Assembly (NCBI RefSeq): GCF_024298965.1
Contig: NZ_CP085193.1
Coordinates: forward strand, 7,812,001 to 7,876,000
Source of the DNA: Streptomyces rapamycinicus NRRL 5491
Lineage (GTDB): Bacteria; Actinomycetota; Actinomycetes; Streptomycetales; Streptomycetaceae
DNA: 64,000 bases
Direction of reading: 5' to 3'
In this document: positions 1 through 10,859 of the stretch, one piece after another
How the letters are laid out: each line of letters starts with the position of its first letter
How positions within the stretch are numbered: position 1 is the first letter of the stretch
Notes under the pieces: model-generated
The model's input: only the letters and a program-made list of their open reading frames with translations
The model's database searches: none
Told to the model about the DNA's origin: nothing
Made by a program: the position numbers and the translations under genes

Positions 1-163
1 GATCTGCCGCCAGTAAGGGCGACTCGGCGCCTTACGGCCCGATCGGCCCGGCCGGCGGGGGTTAGCCCCACCCCGGATACGCCGGTGACCGTCATGGCTG
101 CCGAGGGGCGGTGATCCGTACGTTCGAGGGGAATCGGGCGAACTCCTCGGAAGGGTCACCACC

Positions 164-978
<815 letters not shown>

Positions 979-982
<4 letters not shown>

Positions 983-3510
983 GGCCGCTCACCAACGGAC
1001 TGGCCCGCGCCGCCGTCCGTTTCAAGCCATCCGCCTTCGCGGGCACCTTCGTCGCCCTGGCCATGGCCGCGGCGATCGTGTCCGCGTGCGGCATCCTGCT
1101 GGAGACCGGGCTGCGGGCCTCCGTACCGCCGCAGCGCTATGCGAGCGCCCCGGTCGTGATCGCCGCCGACCAGCGGGTGCACTACGTCATCGGCCACGGC
1201 GACGACCGCTCGGACGAGTCCGAGCAGGTCCCCGACCGGGCCCGGCTCGACGCCTCCCTGGTGGCCACCGCCGCCCGCACCCCCGGTGCCGCCGCCGCGG
1301 CACCGGACGTGACCTTCCCCCTGCGCACCGCCCACGGTCCGGTCACCGGCCACGGCTGGGGCGCGGCACCCTTCACGGGGGTGGCGCTCGCCTCGGGGGC
1401 CGCGCCCCGTGAGGGCGACGCCGTGCTCAGCCCCGGGGCCGCCCGTGCGGCGGGCACCGGCGTCGGTGGCCGGATCACGGTGACCGCGCCGGACGGCCGC
1501 CACACCTTCCGGGTCTCCGGTGTGACCCGTAAGGCGGGCGGCGCCGACGGTGACGGCCTTACGGCGTGGTTCACCGACCGCCGGGCCCGTGCGCTGAGCG
1601 GCCACCCCGCCACCGTGGACGCCGTCCTCGTCCGCCCCCGCGCCGGCACCGGCCCCGACCGGCTGGCCGCCCACCTGGAGCGGACCGTGAAGGGCGCGGC
1701 GCACGCCCCTCGTGTGCACACCGGCGGCGGGCGCGGCGCCATCGAGGAGCCCTCGCTCGCGAACGCCGAGGAGATGCTCATCGCACTGGGCGGCTCCTTC
1801 GGCGGCATCGCGACCGCCGTCGCCGTCTTCACCACCGCGGGCACCGTCGCCCTCTCCGTGGGCCAGCGTGGCCGCGAGATGGCCCTGCTACGGGCGATCG
1901 GCGCCACCCCGCGCCAGATCCGCCGCTCGGTCGCGGCCGAGGCGCTGCTGGTCGCCCCGCTCGCGGGCGCGGTCGGACTGCTGCCCGGATGCGCGCTCGC
2001 CCGCTGGTGGTTCGGGCAGCTCAAGGAGAAGGGCGCCATCCCGGGGCCCGTGGAGCTCTCGATCTCCTGGATTCCGCTCCTCGTCGCCGTCGGCGCGGGC
2101 CTCCTCACCTCGCTCCTGGCGGGCCTGATGGCCGCCCGCCGCCCGGCGCGGATCCCGCCGGGGCGGGCGCTCGGAGAGGCGGCCGTGGAGCGGCTGCGGC
2201 CCGGTGTGATCCGTACGGTCCTCGGCGCCGCGGCCCTGGTCGGCGGCTTCATCATGACCGGCGTCGCCGCCTCCGCCTCAGGCGACGACGCGGCCAACGC
2301 CGCCCTCGGGGTCGTGATGCTCTTCATGCTCGCCGTGGGCCTGCTCGGCCCGGTCATCGCCCGCCTGTGCGCCTGGCTGATCGGCCTGCCGCTGCGCGCC
2401 GGACCGGCGCCGGCCCATCTGGCGTCGGCCAACAGCCGGGCCAACGCCCGCCGCCTGGCCTCGGCGATCACCCCGATCGTGCTGGCCATGGCCTTCGCCT
2501 CGACCCTGGTCTTCATGCACACCAGTGAGGACCACGCGGGTGCCCGCCAGCGGCGGGCGGGCATCGTGGCCGACCAGGTGATCTCCGCCCCGGAGGGGCT
2601 GCCGTCCGGTGCGGCGGCCCGTGTCGGTTCCGTACGGGGCGTGGCCGCGTCCGTGGGGCTGCTGCGCACCGGGGTGCTGGTCCCCGTGGGCTCGGGCGAC
2701 GGCCGCTGGCTGCGGACCGCGTCGGCGCAGGGCGTCTCCGGGAGCGGCCGGGACCTGGCCGCCGTACAGGACCTGGACGTCCGTAAGGGGCGTCTGGACG
2801 CCCTGGGGCCGGGCCGGGTGGCCGTGGACGGGCTGCTGGCGAAGGCGGCCCATGCCCGGGTCGGCCACCGCCTCGCCCTCCACCTCCCGGACGGTACGAC
2901 GATCTCGCCCACGGTGGTCGCGATCTACGGGCGCGGGCTGGGGATCGCCGAGCTCACCCTGCCCCGTACGGCCCTGTCCGGCCATGTGACGTCGGCGTTC
3001 GACAGCGATGTGCTGGTGCGGGACGCCGAAGGCGCCGACCGTAAGGCCGTCGCCGCGGCGCTCGGCAGGCGGCTCGGCGAGGACGTCACCGACCGGGACG
3101 GCTATGCGGCGGCCCAGGACGAGGAGCGGAAACTGAACGCCTGGGCCAACACCGTCATGGCGGGCGTCCTCGGCGGCTTCGCGGCCGTCGCCGCCGTCAA
3201 CACCCTGGTGATGACCGTGCTGGACCGCCGCCGTGAGCTCGGCATGCTGCGGCTGATCGGCACCACCCGGCGGCAGGTGCTCGGGATGGTGCGCTGGGAG
3301 GCGCTGCTGGTGGCCACGGCGGGCATCGGCCTGGGCAGCGCGATCGCCCTGGCCACGCTCGTGCCGATGATGCGCGGCCTGACCGGCGAGGACCCGTACG
3401 TCCCCCCGCTCACCTACGCGGGCTTCGCGGGCACCGCCGTGGGGCTGGGCCTCGCGGCGACGGCGCTCCCGGCTCGCGCGGCGCTGCGCCGCACGACGCC
3501 GAAGCCGTGA
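979..3510 (+). CDS. ABC transporter FtsX-like permease
   Basis: This 843-residue membrane subunit partners the upstream ATPase, with which it overlaps by 4 nt (ATGA). An N-terminal membrane segment (about residues 15-40) is followed by a large extracytoplasmic region. A first FtsX-type four-helix block lies around residues 265-500 and a second at the C-terminus (about 715-840). Both blocks carry the family hallmark (R/L)EMALLRAIGATPRQIRRS and RRELGMLRLIGTTRRQV near the start of the FtsX domain. The duplicated FtsX layout with two extracellular loops is typical of actinobacterial MacB-like exporters. Substrate unknown. Confidence 0.92.
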
Positions 3511-3564
3511 GACGTGAGCCTTGAGCTGTCGAAGAGCTGTCGAAGCGCCGTAGAAGAGCCGAGA

Positions 3565-3599
3565 AAGGGCTGGCCCGTGGGATCCGCGGTCCAGCCCTT
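3565..3599. terminator. Bidirectional hairpin terminator
   Basis: A 9-bp perfect stem (3565-3573 with 3591-3599) sits between the convergent ABC permease and acyltransferase genes. There is no T-run, as is usual in Streptomyces. Confidence 0.6.
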
Positions 3600-3623
3600 C
3601 GCGTCGTGGCGGCCGTTGGCGCG

Positions 3624-4805
3624 CTAGGAAGCCGGCGTCGTACGGCTGCGCGCCTGTTCGGCGGGGTCCTTACGGAAGGCCCAGGCCATCTTCGGCTCCA
3701 TGGCGAAGCGGAAGGCGCGCTGGATGGGAGGCGTGCACAGCACGGTGACCACGGTGGCGGCGATGATCGTGACCGTGATCTCCCCCAGCGGCTTGTGCAG
3801 CCACTGGTACTCGTCGAACCAGCCCCAGAACCGGGAGCCCTTGGCCAGGAAGCCGTGCAGCAGGTAGCCGTACAGCGTCCCGGCGCCCAGCACCGTGAAC
3901 CACATGTGGCGCCGCGGCACCCAGGCGAAGAAGCAGCTGACGAGCACGACCGAGCAGCCGAAGAGGGCGAGCGTCATCACCGGGCCGGTCCACGGCGGCG
4001 CGCCCAGCTCCTGGACGCTGTCGCGGTGGTAGAACCAGGCCGAGCTCATCCGCGGTGCCGCCCAGTAGGCGAACACGAAGGCACACGCGAAGATCGGCAC
4101 CGATGCGATCCGTACCGAGCGGCGGCGGATCATCTGGAAGTGCTCGGGCTTCATGCACAGGCCGAGGATGAAGAACGGCAGGAACTGCAGCAGCCGCTGC
4201 ATGTCCAGGTCGTCACCGATGTCGGGCGAGACCGCCGCGAGCGTGGCGACGGCGAGCGCGAGCGGGATCGGCCAGCGCACCAGCTTCCAGATCGGAGTGG
4301 TCAGCCGCCATACGAACAGCGAGACCAGGAACCAGGTGAGGTACCAGGGGTCCAGCAGGCTGAAGTCGTACGTCGGGTCGTCGTCCGCCCAGCGCTTGAA
4401 CAGCGTGTACGCGACCTCGAAGAGCACATAGGGCACCGCGATGCCGGTGATCAGGCGCTTGAGCCGGTCCGGCCGCATGTCGAAGCTGCGCGAGAAGTAG
4501 CCGGAGATCACGATGAAGGCCGGCATGTGGAAGGTGTACACGACCATGTACAGCGCTTCCGCGGTGCGGCTGCTGTCGGTGAGCGGCTCCCAGGAGTGGG
4601 CCATCGCGACCAGCACGATCGCGAGGTACTTCGCGTTGTCGAAGAACGCGTCCCGCTGTTTGGGCTTCTGCCCGGCGGGGGAGGCGGCTGGCGGGGTGGT
4701 CGCCTGCTGCCCTGGTTCTTCGGTCCGCGGCGAGGGGGGAGTGGGCGCCGCCTCCTGGGGGAGCGGGGTCCGCTGATAACCGTGCGGGCGCAGGGAGTTG
4801 GTCAC
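3624..4805 (-). CDS. Membrane acyltransferase (acyltransferase-3 / fucose 4-O-acetylase-like)
   Basis: This is a polytopic membrane O-acyltransferase of about 393 residues. The hydrophobic core begins with FFDNAKYLAIVLVAMAHSW, which matches the NAKY...H signature of the acyltransferase-3 family (COG3594-like). About ten membrane helices follow. The chosen start is the GTG at 4805, because a strong GGGAGG ribosome site lies 5-10 nt upstream; an in-frame ATG at 4946 would give 440 residues but has no such site. A Pro/Gln/Thr-rich cytoplasmic tail of about 50 residues precedes the first helix. The likely role is acetylation or acylation of a surface glycan or secreted sugar; the actual substrate is unknown. 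Confidence 0.85.
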   Translation of the reverse strand: MTNSLRPHGYQRTPLPQEAAPTPPSPRTEEPGQQATTPPAASPAGQKPKQRDAFFDNAKYLAIVLVAMAHSWEPLTDSSRTAEALYMVVYTFHMPAFIVISGYFSRSFDMRPDRLKRLITGIAVPYVLFEVAYTLFKRWADDDPTYDFSLLDPWYLTWFLVSLFVWRLTTPIWKLVRWPIPLALAVATLAAVSPDIGDDLDMQRLLQFLPFFILGLCMKPEHFQMIRRRSVRIASVPIFACAFVFAYWAAPRMSSAWFYHRDSVQELGAPPWTGPVMTLALFGCSVVLVSCFFAWVPRRHMWFTVLGAGTLYGYLLHGFLAKGSRFWGWFDEYQWLHKPLGEITVTIIAATVVTVLCTPPIQRAFRFAMEPKMAWAFRKDPAEQARSRTTPAS

Positions 4806-5421
4806 AGGCCCTCCCACCAGGAACTGGGGGAGACTACCCGGCACCTCACTGCGCGTGGGGGAGTCATGGCAGCGTGAAACATCTGAGGCACGATAGCGCT
4901 GAAACCTGTATTGCGTAAAACCTCGTTCAGTTTGCTTTCCGTTCATAGCCTTCGTATCGCGGCCGATAGTCGACCCCGGTAAGTCGGCCGAGGGGTCGAC
5001 AAAGCGATGCGATCATTCGATATCCGGGCACAGACTGTCCGTTCTGATGGCTTTCATCCCACTTAATTAGGGCATATGCCCCGCAGGAGGCTCTGGCGGA
5101 ATGTCTGATTCATTGATGTTTTGTCACCCTGTCGAGTGACCGCCGAGTGAATTCCGAATTCCTGCCCGAGATCATCCGGGGTGATCGGAATTCACCGGCC
5201 GGGCGGCCCGCCGAGTTGTGGGGAGTGTCACCCGTAACCCTTTGAATGAACGGTTACCGGACGGGTACCGGCGGGGTGGGTGTCGTGTGCACATGTGACC
5301 GTTTATCGCTCCACCCCACTGCTGAGCGGCGGGAGTTGATGGCACGATGGTGGCTGCGGGGGTGTGCGGGGTCGCGTGCTTCCGGGGCCTGTGAGACGTG
5401 TGCGACCGAGGGTGGGATGTT
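4806..5421. other. 616-bp intergenic region with nested palindromes
   Basis: No convincing gene is seen between the divergent acyltransferase and the small membrane protein. The stretch is less G+C-rich than its neighbours around 4900-5160, consistent with promoters in both directions. It holds a 10-bp perfect inverted repeat (5147-5156 with 5186-5195), an inner 5-bp inverted repeat (5170-5174 with 5182-5186) and a GTAACC/GGTTAC pair (5234-5239 with 5252-5257). These could be operators or RNA hairpins. Confidence 0.5.
5147..5195. repeat. Nested inverted repeat
   Basis: The outer arms GTGAATTCCG and CGGAATTCAC (10 bp, perfect) enclose 29 nt that contain an inner GATCA/TGATC pair. The placement upstream of the small membrane protein and far from the acyltransferase stop suggests an operator or leader hairpin rather than a terminator. 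Function is inferred only. Confidence 0.5.
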
Positions 5422-5616
5422 GTGGCCATTTCCCTGTCATTGGTACTGCTGGTGGGCGTCATCCTGGTGTTCATGATCCGCAATGGCCGGGTCAAGTGGG
5501 GACCGGCCCTGGTCGCGATCCTCTTCGGGTTCCTGCTCGCCTCGTCCAATGTCGCGCCTGACATCCAGAAGTTCCTCGACTCGGCCGCCGAGGCCATCGC
5601 CGACATCAACCCCTGA
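5422..5616 (+). CDS. Small single-pass membrane protein
   Basis: This 64-residue protein starts with an uncleaved hydrophobic helix (AISLSLVLLVGVILVFMI) followed by a short basic loop and a second hydrophobic stretch (ALVAILFGFLLASS). It ends in an acidic tail. The GTG at 5422 is chosen because GAGGGTGGG lies just upstream; the in-frame GTG at 5398 would add eight charged residues and has no ribosome site. I recall similar short proteins in other streptomycetes but know of no assigned function. It sits in its own unit before a hairpin shared with tRNA-Gly. Confidence 0.7.
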   Translation: MAISLSLVLLVGVILVFMIRNGRVKWGPALVAILFGFLLASSNVAPDIQKFLDSAAEAIADINP

Positions 5617-5706
5617 TCGCCGACCCCTGGCATCGACTCCCGAGGCATCCGCCCCCGCGTCCCGAGGGGTGGACGCCCGGACGCGCGAGTGTGCGCGAAA
5701 GCGAAC

Positions 5707-5739
5707 GGCCCGGCTCCGGGGAACTTCCCGGGCCGGGCC
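5707..5739. terminator. Hairpin terminator between small membrane gene and tRNA-Gly
   Basis: A long, nearly perfect G+C-rich stem (GGCCCGGCTCCGGG with CCCGGGCCGGGCC, one bulge) lies between a plus-strand gene and a minus-strand tRNA. It could end transcription from both sides. Confidence 0.55.
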
Positions 5740-5750
5740 GAAAGCCATGG

Positions 5751-5821
5751 AGCGGGCGACGGGAATCGAACCCGCGTAGCCAGTTTGGAAGACTGGGGCT
5801 CTACCATTGAGCTACGCCCGC
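5751..5821 (-). tRNA. tRNA-Gly (anticodon TCC)
   Basis: Read on the minus strand, the acceptor stem GCGGGCG pairs with CGCCCGC, followed by discriminator T. The T-arm GGGTTCGATTCCC is intact and the anticodon loop CTTCCAA gives anticodon TCC. CCA is not encoded. Confidence 0.95.
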
Positions 5822-6000
5822 ACACGCCGCGTACACGGATGTACCGGTCTCCCGGACACCTCCGCCCAGGCATGATCACCCGGAACGCGGCACGGCATGC
5901 ATCGTAGCGGTTCCGGACCGTTCCCCGCACACCCTTGCCCACCAGTCGAATAACCGGCAGCCAGGGCGTCCGCGGGCATGTACCCTACGTGTCGCACCGA

Positions 6001-6077
6001 CGGGGTGTGGCGCAGCTTGGTAGCGCGTCCGCTTTGGGAGCGGAAGGTCGTCGGTTCGAATCCGGCCACCCCGACCA
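6001..6077 (+). tRNA. tRNA-Pro (anticodon TGG)
   Basis: Acceptor stem CGGGGTG pairs with CACCCCG. The anticodon stem TCCGC/GCGGA holds the loop TTTGGGA, giving anticodon TGG. The T-arm GGTTCGAATCC is standard. Discriminator A (6074) is followed by an encoded CCA (6075-6077), unlike the other tRNA genes in this window. Confidence 0.95.
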
Positions 6078-6098
6078 TCCACAGACGTAAAGATCGCG

Positions 6099-6129
6099 TT
6101 GTGGGGCCCGTCATGCTTGCGGTTACTAT
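6099..6129 (+). promoter_or_regulatory. Possible tig promoter
   Basis: TTGTGG (6099-6104) and TACTAT (6124-6129) are 19 nt apart and upstream of tig. The spacer is slightly long, so this is a weak prediction. Confidence 0.3.
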
Positions 6130-6232
6130 GCAAGCTGCGTGTCTGTGTCTTTTTAACCGGACGCGAATCCGCTGCGACGCGACAGCGCACCGCAGCTGAA
6201 CACCACACGTCAGCCCCCAAGGAGACCGAACC

Positions 6233-7675
6233 GTGAAGAGCGCCGTGGAGAACCTGAACCCGACCCGGGTTCGGCTCACTGTCGAGGTGCCCTTCGAGGA
6301 GCTCAAGCCCAGCCTCGACGCGGCGTACAAGAAGATCAACCAGCAGGTCACGGTGCCTGGGTTCCGCAAGGGCAAGATCCCGGCCCGCATCATCGACCAG
6401 CGGTTCGGTCGTGGCGCCGTGCTGGAAGAGGCCGTCAACGAGGCGCTCCCGAAGTTCTACACCGACGCGGTCAACGAGGGCGAGCTGAACCCGCTCGGCC
6501 AGCCCGAGGTCGACATCACCGAGCTCAAGGACAACGAGCTGCTGACCTTCACCGCCGAGGTGGACATCCGCCCGGCGATCGAGATCCCGGACTACTCCGG
6601 TATCGAGGTCACCGTCGACTCCGTCGAGGTCTCGGACGAGGACATCGACAAGTCCGTCGAGCAGCTGCGGGAGCGCTTCGCCACCACCAGCCCGGTGGAG
6701 CGCGCCGCCGCCGACGGCGACATCGTCGTGGTCGACCTCGAGGCCAAGGTGGACGGCGAGGTCCTGGAGGACGGCGTCGCCACCGGCGTCACCTACACCA
6801 TCGGCTCGGGCGAGCTGCTGGACGGCATCGACGAGGCCGTGACCGGCCTGGAGGCGGGTGGCGAGGCCACCTTCACCTCCGAGCTCAAGGGCGGCTCCGC
6901 CCAGGGCAAGGAGGCCGCGGTCTCGGTCAAGGTCTCCGAGGTCAAGGCCCGTGAGCTGCCCGAGCTCGACGACGACTTCGCCCAGCTGGCCAGTGAGTTC
7001 GACACCCTCGAGGAGCTGCGCGGCGACAGCCGTAAGCGCCTGGAGCGGTCGAAGAAGTTCGAGCAGGCCACCCAGGCCCAGGAGAAGGTGCTGGACGCCC
7101 TGCTGGAGCTGGTCGAGGTGCCGATCCCGGAGAAGCTCCTCCAGGACGAGATCAACACCCGTAAGCACAACCTCGAGCACCACCAGCTCGGCCAGATGGG
7201 CCTGAACCTCGACTCCTACCTGGAGATGCAGGGCAAGACCGCCGAGGAGTTCGACGCCGAGCTCAAGGAGCAGGCCGAGAAGGGCATCCGGACCCAGTTC
7301 GTCCTCGACGAGCTGGTCAACAAGGAGCAGCTGTCCGTCGGCCAGGAGGAGCTCACCGAGCACCTCATGCGCCGTGCGCAGTCCTCCGGCATGAGCCCGG
7401 ACCAGTTCGCGCAGGCCGTCGTCGAGGGCGGCCAGGTGCCGATGCTCGTCGGCGAGGTCGCCCGCGGCAAGGCGCTGGCCGTCGTGGTCGAGGCCGCCAA
7501 GGTCGTCGACGACAAGGGCGAGACCGTGGACCTGGACGACGAGGAGGACGAGACCGGCGAGACGGTCGAGGCCACCTCCGAGACCGAGACCGCCGAGGAG
7601 CCCGCCGCGGCCGAGGCGGAGGCCGCCGAGGCGCCCGCGGAGTCCGAGGAGAAGCAGGACAAGGCCGAGAGCTGA
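6233..7675 (+). CDS. tig: Trigger factor
   Basis: Trigger factor is the ribosome-bound chaperone and peptidyl-prolyl isomerase that meets nascent chains. The 480-residue protein has the N-terminal ribosome-binding domain with the GFRKGK signature (43-48), a central FKBP-like domain (about 150-240) and the C-terminal chaperone arms (about 250-430). It ends in an acidic Glu/Ala-rich tail of about 45 residues, common in actinobacterial orthologues. The GTG start is preceded by AAGGAGA. It stands upstream of clpP1-clpP2-clpX, the usual neighbours, but a strong hairpin separates it from clpP1. Confidence 0.97.
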   Translation: MKSAVENLNPTRVRLTVEVPFEELKPSLDAAYKKINQQVTVPGFRKGKIPARIIDQRFGRGAVLEEAVNEALPKFYTDAVNEGELNPLGQPEVDITELKDNELLTFTAEVDIRPAIEIPDYSGIEVTVDSVEVSDEDIDKSVEQLRERFATTSPVERAAADGDIVVVDLEAKVDGEVLEDGVATGVTYTIGSGELLDGIDEAVTGLEAGGEATFTSELKGGSAQGKEAAVSVKVSEVKARELPELDDDFAQLASEFDTLEELRGDSRKRLERSKKFEQATQAQEKVLDALLELVEVPIPEKLLQDEINTRKHNLEHHQLGQMGLNLDSYLEMQGKTAEEFDAELKEQAEKGIRTQFVLDELVNKEQLSVGQEELTEHLMRRAQSSGMSPDQFAQAVVEGGQVPMLVGEVARGKALAVVVEAAKVVDDKGETVDLDDEEDETGETVEATSETETAEEPAAAEAEAAEAPAESEEKQDKAES

Positions 7676-7698
7676 TCCCGCTCCGCTCCACAGCCCGT

Positions 7699-7740
7699 AC
7701 GAACGGGCCCGAACGTCTGCACGCGTCCGGGCCCGTTCGT
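7699..7740 (+). terminator. tig terminator
   Basis: A 13-bp perfect stem (7699-7711 with 7728-7740) with a 16-nt loop immediately follows tig, so clpP1 needs its own promoter. Confidence 0.75.
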
Positions 7741-7772
7741 GTTCCGCGACGCCGGTCCGGCGCCGGGACATG

Positions 7773-7786
7773 CGCTCAGAGCGAAC
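7773..7786 (+). promoter_or_regulatory. Predicted ClgR-binding box upstream of clpP1
   Basis: CGCTCAGAGCGAAC fits the core of the published ClgR consensus (CGCYNANRGCG followed by A/T A/T C) at every position. A -10-like TAGGGT lies at 7825-7830, so the box is where an activator would bind. ClgR activates clp genes in Streptomyces and corynebacteria (established); occupancy here is inferred. Confidence 0.6.
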
Positions 7787-7952
7787 AGTTCCTGATGCGG
7801 GATGGCGCCCGCCGACCAGCGCGTTAGGGTCCGTAGATACGAGGGCAGGGGAGTCTCGCGAGCCCGCCGGCCACATTGGCGGCCAGGCCCCCACACCCCA
7901 GAAGAAGACGCTGAGACGGCCAGTCAGCCGTCAGAGACGAGCAGGTGGATAC

Positions 7953-8567
7953 GTGACGAATACGATGCCTTCCGCCGCCGGCGAGCCGACCGTCGGTGGC
8001 CTCGGCGACCAGGTCTACAACCGGCTGCTCGGCGAGCGGATCATCTTCCTCGGCCAGCCGGTCGACGACGACATCGCCAACAAGATCACGGCTCAGCTGC
8101 TCCTGCTCGCCGCCGATCCGGAAAAGGACATTTACCTTTACATCAACTCCCCGGGCGGCTCGATCTCGGCGGGCATGGCGATCTACGACACCATGCAGTA
8201 CATCCAGAACGACGTGGTCACCATCGCTATGGGCCTCGCCGCCTCGATGGGCCAGTTCCTGCTGAGCGCGGGCACCCCGGGCAAGCGCTTCGCGCTCCCC
8301 AACGCCGAGATCCTGATCCACCAGCCCTCCGCGGGTCTGGCGGGTTCCGCCTCGGACATCAAGATCCATGCCGAGCGACTGCTGCACACCAAGAAGCGCA
8401 TGGCCGAGCTGACCTCCTTCCACACCGGTCAGACGGTTGAGCAGATCGTCCGTGACTCCGACCGCGACCGCTGGTTCTCCGCCGACGAGGCCAAGGAGTA
8501 CGGCCTGGTCGACGACGTCATGACGTCCGCCTCCAGCGTTCCGGGCGGGGGCGGCACCGGGGCCTGA
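7953..8567 (+). CDS. clpP1: ATP-dependent Clp protease proteolytic subunit ClpP1
   Basis: This is one of the two serine-protease subunits that form the mixed Clp barrel. The 204-residue protein shows the catalytic triad Ser98 (LAASMGQ), His123 (ILIHQP) and Asp172 (DRDRWF), plus the oligomerisation segment NSPGGS. The GTG at 7953 is chosen because it gives the usual short N-terminus and has AGGTGG upstream; the frame stays open to 7770 but that region holds the promoter and ClgR box. A ClgR-type box and TAGGGT -10 lie upstream. It is followed 61 nt later by clpP2, probably in one transcript. Confidence 0.96.
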   Translation: MTNTMPSAAGEPTVGGLGDQVYNRLLGERIIFLGQPVDDDIANKITAQLLLLAADPEKDIYLYINSPGGSISAGMAIYDTMQYIQNDVVTIAMGLAASMGQFLLSAGTPGKRFALPNAEILIHQPSAGLAGSASDIKIHAERLLHTKKRMAELTSFHTGQTVEQIVRDSDRDRWFSADEAKEYGLVDDVMTSASSVPGGGGTGA

Positions 8568-8628
8568 GGCCCGCCGTCCCGTAGCCGACCTCCAGCCCTC
8601 AGATCGCCACAGGATGGTGAAGACCCAG

Positions 8629-9285
8629 ATGAGCAACTTCCCCGGCAGCGGCCTGTACAACGGCCCGATGGCCGAATCCCGCTATGTCGTTCCGCGTTTC
8701 GTCGAGCGCACCTCCCAGGGCATCCGCGAGTACGACCCGTACGCCAAGCTCTTCGAAGAGCGCGTGATCTTCCTGGGCGTCCAGATCGACGACGCCTCGG
8801 CCAACGACGTCATGGCGCAGCTGCTGTGCCTGGAGTCGATGGACCCGGACCGTGACATTTCGGTCTACATCAACTCTCCCGGCGGCTCGTTCACCGCGCT
8901 GACCGCCATCTACGACACGATGCAGTTCGTCAAGCCCGACATCCAGACGGTGTGCATGGGCCAGGCGGCGTCCGCCGCGGCCGTGCTGCTCGCCGCCGGA
9001 ACGCCGGGCAAGCGGATGGCTCTGCCCAATGCCCGGATCCTGATCCACCAGCCGTACAGTGAGACCGGGCGCGGTCAGGTCTCCGACCTGGAGATCGCGG
9101 CCAACGAGATCCTGCGGATGCGCTCGCAGCTCGAGGAGATGCTGGCCAAGCACTCCACGACGCCCATCGAGAAGATCCGCGACGACATCGAGCGGGACAA
9201 GATCCTCACGGCCGAGGAATCCCTGGCGTACGGTCTTGTCGACCAGATCGTCTCCACCCGTAAGACGTCGGTCGGCCTCGGCTGA
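8629..9285 (+). CDS. clpP2: ATP-dependent Clp protease proteolytic subunit ClpP2
   Basis: The second ClpP paralogue (218 residues) has the triad Ser115 (QAASAAA), His140 (ILIHQPY) and an Asp near 190 (ERDKIL), with NSPGGSF before it. The start at 8629 fits the N-terminus I remember for orthologues (NxFPGSG). An in-frame ATG at 8614 is possible but has its only purine run immediately adjacent. In actinobacteria ClpP1 and ClpP2 rings assemble together and work with ClpX or ClpC. A strong hairpin follows, separating it from clpX. Confidence 0.95.
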   Translation: MSNFPGSGLYNGPMAESRYVVPRFVERTSQGIREYDPYAKLFEERVIFLGVQIDDASANDVMAQLLCLESMDPDRDISVYINSPGGSFTALTAIYDTMQFVKPDIQTVCMGQAASAAAVLLAAGTPGKRMALPNARILIHQPYSETGRGQVSDLEIAANEILRMRSQLEEMLAKHSTTPIEKIRDDIERDKILTAEESLAYGLVDQIVSTRKTSVGLG

Positions 9286-9301
9286 ATCTTCGGTGGAAAC
9301 A

Positions 9302-9332
9302 CCCCCCTTGGACCGAGTAGGTCCAAGGGGGG
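9302..9332 (+). terminator. clpP1P2 terminator
   Basis: A 13-bp perfect stem (9302-9314 with 9320-9332) and 5-nt loop directly follow clpP2. Confidence 0.75.
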
Positions 9333-9466
9333 CCCGAACCGGGGGCCCGGCAAGGTACCGTCGTAGAGGGCTGAGGGCCCCGGCCCACGGGAAAGAAGCA
9401 GAAAGCGCAGCGCAAGCACCCGGTTCCGCGCAGCAAAGCGGATCCAAGGCGAAGGGGAAGCACCTC

Positions 9467-10753
9467 GTGGCACGCATCGGTGACGGCGGCGACCTGCTCA
9501 AGTGCTCGTTCTGCGGGAAGAGCCAGAAGCAGGTGAAGAAGCTCATCGCGGGCCCGGGTGTGTACATCTGCGATGAATGCATCGATCTCTGCAACGAGAT
9601 CATCGAGGAGGAGCTCGCCGAGACCTCCGAAGTGCGCTGGGAGGAACTCCCCAAGCCGCGCGAGATCTATGAATTCCTCGAGGGCTATGTGGTCGGCCAG
9701 GAGGCCGCCAAGAAGGCCCTCTCGGTCGCCGTCTACAACCACTACAAGCGGGTTCAGGCGGGCGAGAACGGCGGCCACAACCGCGACGACGGCATCGAGT
9801 TGGCCAAGTCCAACATCCTGCTGCTCGGCCCCACCGGCTCCGGCAAGACCCTGCTCGCGCAGACCCTCGCCCGGATGCTCAACGTGCCCTTCGCCATCGC
9901 CGACGCCACCGCGCTCACCGAGGCGGGCTATGTCGGCGAGGACGTGGAGAACATCCTCCTCAAGCTGATCCAGGCCGCCGACTACGACGTCAAGAAGGCC
10001 GAGACGGGCATCATCTACATCGACGAGATCGACAAGGTCGCCCGCAAGAGCGAGAACCCCTCGATCACCCGCGATGTGTCCGGCGAGGGCGTTCAGCAGG
10101 CGCTGCTGAAGATCCTGGAAGGGACCACGGCTTCGGTGCCGCCGCAGGGCGGCCGGAAACACCCGCACCAGGAGTTCATCCAGATCGACACCACGAACGT
10201 GCTGTTCATCGTGGGCGGTGCCTTCGCCGGTCTGGAGAAGATCATCGAGTCGCGGGCGGGTGCCAAGGGCATCGGGTTCGGCGCCACGATCCGCTCCAAG
10301 CGCGAGATCGAGGCGAGCGACCAGTTCCAGGAGGTCATGCCCGAGGACCTGGTGAAGTTCGGAATGATCCCGGAATTCATCGGCCGTCTCCCGGTCATCA
10401 CCTCCGTCCACAACCTCGACCGCGAGGCGCTGCTGCAGATCCTCGTCGAGCCGCGGAACGCCCTGGTGAAGCAGTACCAGCGGCTGTTCGAGCTCGACGG
10501 GGTGGAGCTGGACTTCGACCGCCCGGCCCTGGAGGCCATCGCCGACCAGGCGATCCTGCGCGGCACCGGGGCCCGGGGCCTGCGCGCGATCATCGAGGAG
10601 GTGCTGATGTCGGCGATGTACGAGGTGCCGTCCCGCAAGGACGTGGCCCGCGTCGTCATCACCGAGGACGTCGTGCACTCCAATGTGAACCCCACGCTGG
10701 TGCCCCGCACTCGCGGCACCGAGCCGGGCGAGCGCCACGAGAAGAGCGCATAG
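9467..10753 (+). CDS. clpX: ATP-dependent Clp protease ATP-binding subunit ClpX
   Basis: ClpX is the AAA+ unfoldase that feeds ClpP. The 428-residue protein has the N-terminal zinc-binding domain with Cys13, 16, 35 and 38 (CSFC and CDEC), Walker A GPTGSGKT (121-128), pore loop GYVGED (154-159), Walker [10 protein letters not shown] (182-190) and the C-terminal sensor-2 stretch [12 protein letters not shown] 9467 is preferred because GGGGAAG lies just upstream; the frame is open much further upstream (through the clpP2 end) but that part is not conserved protein. It is transcribed apart from clpP1P2, judging from the terminator. Confidence 0.97.
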   Translation: MARIGDGGDLLKCSFCGKSQKQVKKLIAGPGVYICDECIDLCNEIIEEELAETSEVRWEELPKPREIYEFLEGYVVGQEAAKKALSVAVYNHYKRVQAGENGGHNRDDGIELAKSNILLLGPTGSGKTLLAQTLARMLNVPFAIADATALTEAGYVGEDVENILLKLIQAADYDVKKAETGIIYIDEIDKVARKSENPSITRDVSGEGVQQALLKILEGTTASVPPQGGRKHPHQEFIQIDTTNVLFIVGGAFAGLEKIIESRAGAKGIGFGATIRSKREIEASDQFQEVMPEDLVKFGMIPEFIGRLPVITSVHNLDREALLQILVEPRNALVKQYQRLFELDGVELDFDRPALEAIADQAILRGTGARGLRAIIEEVLMSAMYEVPSRKDVARVVITEDVVHSNVNPTLVPRTRGTEPGERHEKSA

Positions 10754-10795
10754 CCGCTCCCGCAGGCGCAGCCGCCCCGCTGAGGGCTTACGAAA

Positions 10796-10819
10796 AGGGC
10801 CCCGGTCTCCCGGGGCCCT
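10796..10819. terminator. Hairpin terminator after clpX
   Basis: A 10-bp perfect stem (10796-10805 with 10810-10819) and 4-nt loop lie between clpX and a convergent gene. It probably serves both. Confidence 0.75.
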
Positions 10820-10859
10820 CTTCGTGTCGTACGCGCTCTGTGGTCGCTTTACGGGCGGT

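Noticed and set aside
9420..9460. Second ClgR box before clpX
   Set aside because: CGCAGCAAAGCG has a 6-nt instead of 5-nt spacer and does not fit the consensus.
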